Below, piece by piece: positions 59,747 to 64,000 of a DNA stretch of 64,000 bases (position 1 is its first letter; each line of letters starts with the position of its first letter). The notes below the pieces were generated by a model. That model saw nothing but the letters and a program-made list of their open reading frames with translations, was not told the origin of the DNA and did no database searches. Origin of the DNA: Nelumbo lutea (lineage: Eukaryota > Streptophyta > Magnoliopsida > Proteales > Nelumbonaceae); contig JAKGHH010000002.1 in NCBI GenBank assembly GCA_022828595.1, positions 86,334,076-86,398,075 of the forward strand, read 5' to 3'. A program made the position numbers and the translations under genes.

Positions 59747-61103
59747 AAATCCGCCCTCTGAGGTAAAAGCAATTGGTTGCAAATGGATTTACAAGAGGAA
59801 GAAGGGCCCCGATGGTAAGGTTGAGACCTTCAAAGCTCGTTTGGTGCTGAATGGGTACACTCAGAAAGAGGGCATTGATTATGAGGAAACCTTTTTGCCG
59901 GTGGCCATGCTTAAATCCATTAAGATCCTGCTAGCTGTAGCAGCATACCATGATTATGAGATTTGGCAAATGGATGTCAAAACTGCATTCCTGAATGGAG
60001 ATCTTACTAAAGATATCTATATGCAGCAGCCGCAAGGCTTCATAGCTGCGGGTCAGGAAAACATGGTATGTAAACTTAATAGATCCATTTATGGGCTTAA
60101 GCAAGCTTCTAGAAGTTGGAACATCTGTTTTGACTCTGTCGTCAAATCGTTTCACTTCGAGCAGAATCCGGATGAACCCTATGTTTACAGGAAGTACAGT
60201 GGAGATAAGGTTACCTTCTTGGTTCTGTATGTAGATGACATTCTACTCATTGGGAATGTTGACTACGGTGAAAGTATGGCTTTCACAACAATTCTCCATG
60301 AAAGATCTTGGAGAGGCCTCCTATATACTGGGTCTTCGACTCTATAGAGATAGATCAAAGTGGATAATAGGATTATCCCAATCTTCCTACATTGACAAAA
60401 TAGTCAAAAGATACAGCATGAAAAACTCCAAGAAAGGAAATGTTCCTTTCAGGCACGGAGTCACTCTCTCCAAGAAGATGTCTCCCAAGACTTCTGAGGA
60501 TATTGATGGCATGAAAGACATTCCCTATGCCTCTGCCGTAAGGAGCATCATGTATGCCATGCTGTGCAATCGCCCTGACATTGCTCAGGCAGTGAGTGTA
60601 GTATGCAACTTTCAGGCCAACCCAGGGCAAGAGCATTGGACTGCGATGAAAAACATACTTAAGTACCTTCAAAGGACAAAAGAGTTTTGTCTTATATTCG
60701 ATGGTAGCTCACTACAGATCCAAGGGTATACAGATGTCGATTTCCAGTCGGATCCAGATGATAGAAAGTCTACATCTGGATATGCTTTCACGATAGGATC
60801 GTGTACTGTTTTTTGAGTGTCAGCAAACAGGGGTCCTGAGTAGCAAATTAATAGTCCACAACCCAAGCTGAGTGCATTGCCGTGAGGCTGCCTTATGAAT
60901 GAAGGTGTTCATTCCTGAATTTGGAATTCAACACATCACCCATTCCACTATTGTATGACAACACTGGACCTACGGGACGATGATATTATAAGGTGGCATC
61001 AGCGGACAATGTGGTAGACCCATTGACAAAGCCACTATCACAGAAAGTGTTTGAGAAACACGTGGAAAGCATGGGACTCCGGCTAGTACGTGATTGGACC
61101 TAA
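59747..61103 (+). pseudogene. Copia5 pol remnant: RT and RNase H
   Basis: It begins inside RT at the codons for [19 protein letters not shown], immediately right of the Copia4 LTR, so Copia4 is inserted into this older, oppositely oriented copia. RT continues with FLNGDLTKDIYMQQPQGF and LYVDDILLIGN, then a small deletion shifts the frame near 60258. The other frame carries QQFSMKDLGEASYILGLRLYRDRS onward. RNase H shows GYTDVDFQSDPDDRKSTSGYAF, then a TGA near 60816. The region to 61103 is heavily deleted; the HSKSKHIERKYH segment is missing. It ends with LVRDWT and TAA. Catalytic YVDD is present, but the protein is not producible. Confidence 0.9.
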
Positions 61104-61117
61104 GTGCAAGTGGGAGC

Positions 61118-61800
61118 TATTAGATAGTTTTGTATGCCCTTAGCTTCTATCAAAATGATGTACTTTATGAGTTTATTGAAAATGAATAAAAGTGCATATT
61201 TGATTCATGTTCCCTTAATATGTTTCTGTGTAATCCCCTTAAACTAGACACTTAATGAGACTCGTGTTACTTTAGAATGTTCATAGCCAGTGGGGCGGAC
61301 TAGCACCCAAGTGCATATTTGATTCATAGTACTTTCTATTTTTGAGAAAGAGAACTCCTAAGAGGAGCTGAAAACTGCTCCCTCCTAAGGCTATATAAAG
61401 TGGGGCGGACTAGCACCCAAGGCATCTTCAAATCTTGATAACAAGAATTCAGCAAGAAGGAAGAAAAGAAGCAGAATACGCCCCCCTCATCTGGAAGCTG
61501 CATTTTCTACATGAAGTGTGTGTAAGCTTTTGATTTCAGGTTGAAAGGTTAGGGAAGATTTGATTCTTAAACATTGTGAGATCTAATTGATTTTTATTTT
61601 AGTTCATTGTTCATAGGTATTCATATGTTTTCTGCGGTTCCCTGTGAGGATTTTTTTTATTCATTAAGCAAAAGGATCCTTTGCTCATTCAATGAGAATA
61701 ATCTATGGCCAATTGAACCTTCAATTTCGTATATGATTGGTAGGTTTAATCATGGTGGCATGGTGTCCCATGGCTGATTGAACCTTCAAATTTGTATACA
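61118..61800 (+). repeat. Chimeric patch: copia LTR start joined to Gypsy4-type LTR fragment
   Basis: 61118-61290 is the copia LTR start (TTAGATAGTTTTGTATGCCC onward). At AGTGGGGCGGACTAGCACCC (61289) it switches to words of the Gypsy4 LTR, returns to GTGCATATTTGATTCAT (61312, also at 61192), and then follows the Gypsy4 LTR in forward orientation (about 61340-61760: GGCTATATAAAGTGGGGCGG, then ATTCAATGAGAATAATCTATGGCC). It then joins the copia leader near 61800. Neither LTR is complete. Confidence 0.65.
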
Positions 61801-62595
61801 CCCCCCTCATCTTACGCACACCATGGCTGAATGCACATCATTGCCATGGTGTCCCATAAGTTCATTGGATGACCCCTCCAAACATGGTGGGTGCCACAAC
61901 CCTGAAAAGGGATGCGTACGAAACCCCTAGACGATTAAGGCCCACCAGAAATCGAACTTTATGAAAGTCAGTGGGAACCACTTTGGTTTGACCTAAAATT
62001 AGAATTAGGGCATAATTCAGTTCCCTCCAGCAAATATGAGTGCATGTGATAGGGAGATCCATATGATGGACTCTCTAAAAGTCTTTTGTCATTAGCACAA
62101 TGATGGGTCCTTCAGTAATGAGGAAATGCAACATAAAATTGGGCTATCCATTTGCTATTGGATCTGTCAGAGTGTTTCATAAGATGATAGGGGCATCATA
62201 GACCAATGTGGGAGGGGCTTCACCAGAAAATGGGAACTCTCTCACGGTACCTCGGCGTAACCTGAATATGATGGGTGAGCACTCACTGGATAGAAAGGTT
62301 TACCTAAAAATGGCTCTGAACCTTATCTGACAGAGGCCAAAGGGAAACTCATTTGATAAGTGGATATGATCTGTCACAAAAAGGTGGTGGGGTTATGCAG
62401 CTGAAATAGTTGGCTTCATGCACCCTATGTGATTTTCCACATTTCCAGAGACGTTTCACTATCTCCGTCACTGAGAGGAGGGAAATCTCAGAGATGAACA
62501 AATGGGAATGGAACATAGATTAAAAACCATATCTATGTAGGTAACATGAATCAAACTAAGGTTGTGGACTAACATCTTTGTTGTTTTATCAGAAA
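61801..62595 (+). other. Copia6 leader, gag-proximal half
   Basis: It matches the leader upstream of gag in Copia2 (4339-5063) and Copia4. No LTR or primer site is attached, because the LTR-proximal part is replaced by the chimeric patch. Confidence 0.75.
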
Positions 62596-64000
62596 ATGGT
62601 AAACGGTCAATTCGCAAAGCTTCTAGACGATAACAAGTTTAAGGGCACAAACTATGCCAACTGGTACAGAAATCTTATGTTGGTCCTAACTTCCGAAAAG
62701 TTAGATAAGGTAATGAAAAATCCTACCCCAGAGCGTCTGAGTGATAGGGCTTCTGAGGCCCGTAGGAGGGACTACCACGATTGGGAGGACAAAAACTCCT
62801 TTGCCTGCTGCTTTGTCATTGCCAACTCAATACAGAGGTAGTTCGACCAGATCGAACTAACCAAGGACATATTGGATAGTCTAAAGACAATGTATAAAGA
62901 GCATAATTGTTCTACTCGACAGAAGGTCCTAAAACTATTCATGATCGCGTAGATGTCCAAAGGGCAGAAAGGTCATAACCATTGTCTTCGGATAATGGGC
63001 TACATTAACGAACTCGAAGCCCTTGGATCCATGCTAGATCTTGGCATACAAGTGGATGCCATCCTAAATTCTTTGCCCTCTTCCTTCCATGCGTTCACAA
63101 TGAACTACAACATGAACAAACTGAATGTCAGTGTCCAGGAACTCAGCAATATGTTGTAGAGAGCCAAGGATCTACTTAAGAAGGATGAGCCTGTGATTAT
63201 GCTTGTTGAAGCTAACAAATCGGGCAAGAAAAAGAGAAAGGCAAAGAAGCCCCAGAAGAAAGCTGCATAGCCCAAGAAGTAGAAGAAGAATAAGGCATTT
63301 GATGTCTATCACTTCTGCCAGCAGATCGGTCACTGGAAGAGGAACTGTCCTGCCTACCTGGAATCTAAGAAAGGTAACGTCGAAACTTGTGTCATAGAAA
63401 GTAATATGTTAGTTATTTCTGTGTTTTGGTGTGTTGACTCCGGGTCTTCAACTCATGCATGTAACTCACTGCAGGGGTTCAAAGTTAGCAGAAGATTGAA
63501 TGATGGCAAAGTGACAATGTTCTTGGGAAGGACTGCAAGTGTTGTAGCTGCAGCAATAGGAATCGTAGAATTAGTCTTTAGGGAATGAGTGCTTGTAGTT
63601 AAAGATTGTCTTTATGTATAGAACTTGAGAAGAAATTTAATTTCTATTTCTAAACTGTGTGCTGATGGATATACTGTTTATTTTAGTAATATGATTACTA
63701 TTCAAACGAAATAACAAATTCAACCCATGCGGGGAACTGGAGAATGGTCTTTATGTTCTACATCCTTCTCTGGAAACTAACTTAACTGAAACTATGTCGG
63801 TCAAAAAACCTAAGAAAAGAACTCGTGATACAGTGAATCCCACATGCCTCTGGCATTATTGGCTTGGCCATATCAGTGGTGACCGAATCACAAGGTTGGT
63901 AAAGGATGGTCCTTTGGATTTTCTAACCATAGAAAATCTTCCCACTTGTGAGCCTTTCCTCCAAGGAAAGATGTCTAAGCGGCCATTCGACGGTAAGCCT
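62596..64000 (+). pseudogene. Copia6 gag to integrase start, cut by window end
   Basis: The start is ATG 62596 (MVNGQFAKLLDD). Gag is broken by TAG near 62839, 62950 and 63157, each where Copia1 or Copia4 has Gln, and again in the basic stretch near 63270 and 63280. The zinc knuckle reads YHFCQQIGHWKRNC (near 63307), with Tyr for the first Cys as in Copia4. The protease motif here is DSGSSTH (63439). A TGA near 63587, a TAG near 63620 and a frameshift near 63710 follow. The integrase finger starts (HTCLWHYWLGHI-like, CEPF with the second Cys replaced by Phe near 63950), and the window ends at FDGKP. It is inactive. Confidence 0.9.

Overview
This window is plant nuclear DNA made almost entirely of nested, mostly dead LTR retrotransposons. 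I find no host gene, rRNA, tRNA or CRISPR array. Evidence for an angiosperm source: Ty1/copia polyproteins with an initiator-Met-type primer site, and Ty3/gypsy polyproteins of Athila/Tat type (FMDD reverse transcriptase, DLGAS-type protease, TGGCGCC primer site, TTAAGTGTGGGGG polypurine tract). The species cannot be told from the sequence.

Layout. 1-10860 (+): a copia gag-pol (Copia1) whose pol is fused by deletion to the inside of a copia LTR, then a second degenerate copia (Copia2) with leader, gag-pol and 3' LTR. 10861-14322: relics, comprising a minus-strand gypsy gag, a 122-bp MITE-like palindromic repeat, an unassigned stretch and a minus-strand copia LTR fragment. 14323-21021 (-): two joined remnants of an older Athila/Tat-like family (Gypsy4-A and Gypsy4-B). 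21022-33927: a copia LTR split by a nearly complete Athila-like element, Gypsy1 (21914-33166, +), ending in a disturbed mosaic stretch. 33928-45493 (-): an inverted copia LTR piece and a second Athila-like element, Gypsy2, so Gypsy1 and Gypsy2 form a large inverted repeat. 45494-59746 (-): Copia4, split by Gypsy3 (46736-53750, +), whose target duplication GCCAC is perfect. Gypsy3 has two good LTRs but no coding sequence. 59747-64000 (+): the 3' part of Copia5, a chimeric LTR patch, and the leader and gag of Copia6, cut by the window end.

How the parts relate. In an intact element, the LTR drives a genomic RNA, gag packages it, protease cuts the polyprotein, reverse transcriptase/RNase H copies the RNA from the tRNA primer site and the polypurine tract, and integrase inserts the product. 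No element here has a fully open gag-pol. Stops, frameshifts and lost catalytic residues affect all of them, and many stops are single C-to-T or G-to-A changes.

Most notable signal. The 3' untranslated regions of the gypsy elements share a conserved structural layout. Two polypurine tracts each follow a small perfect hairpin with an RGGA loop but different stems. Between them lie one to three copies of a 25-29 nt two-tier hairpin whose outer stem shows compensatory changes. Gypsy3, which has lost all protein coding, keeps this layout and has tripled the central hairpin.
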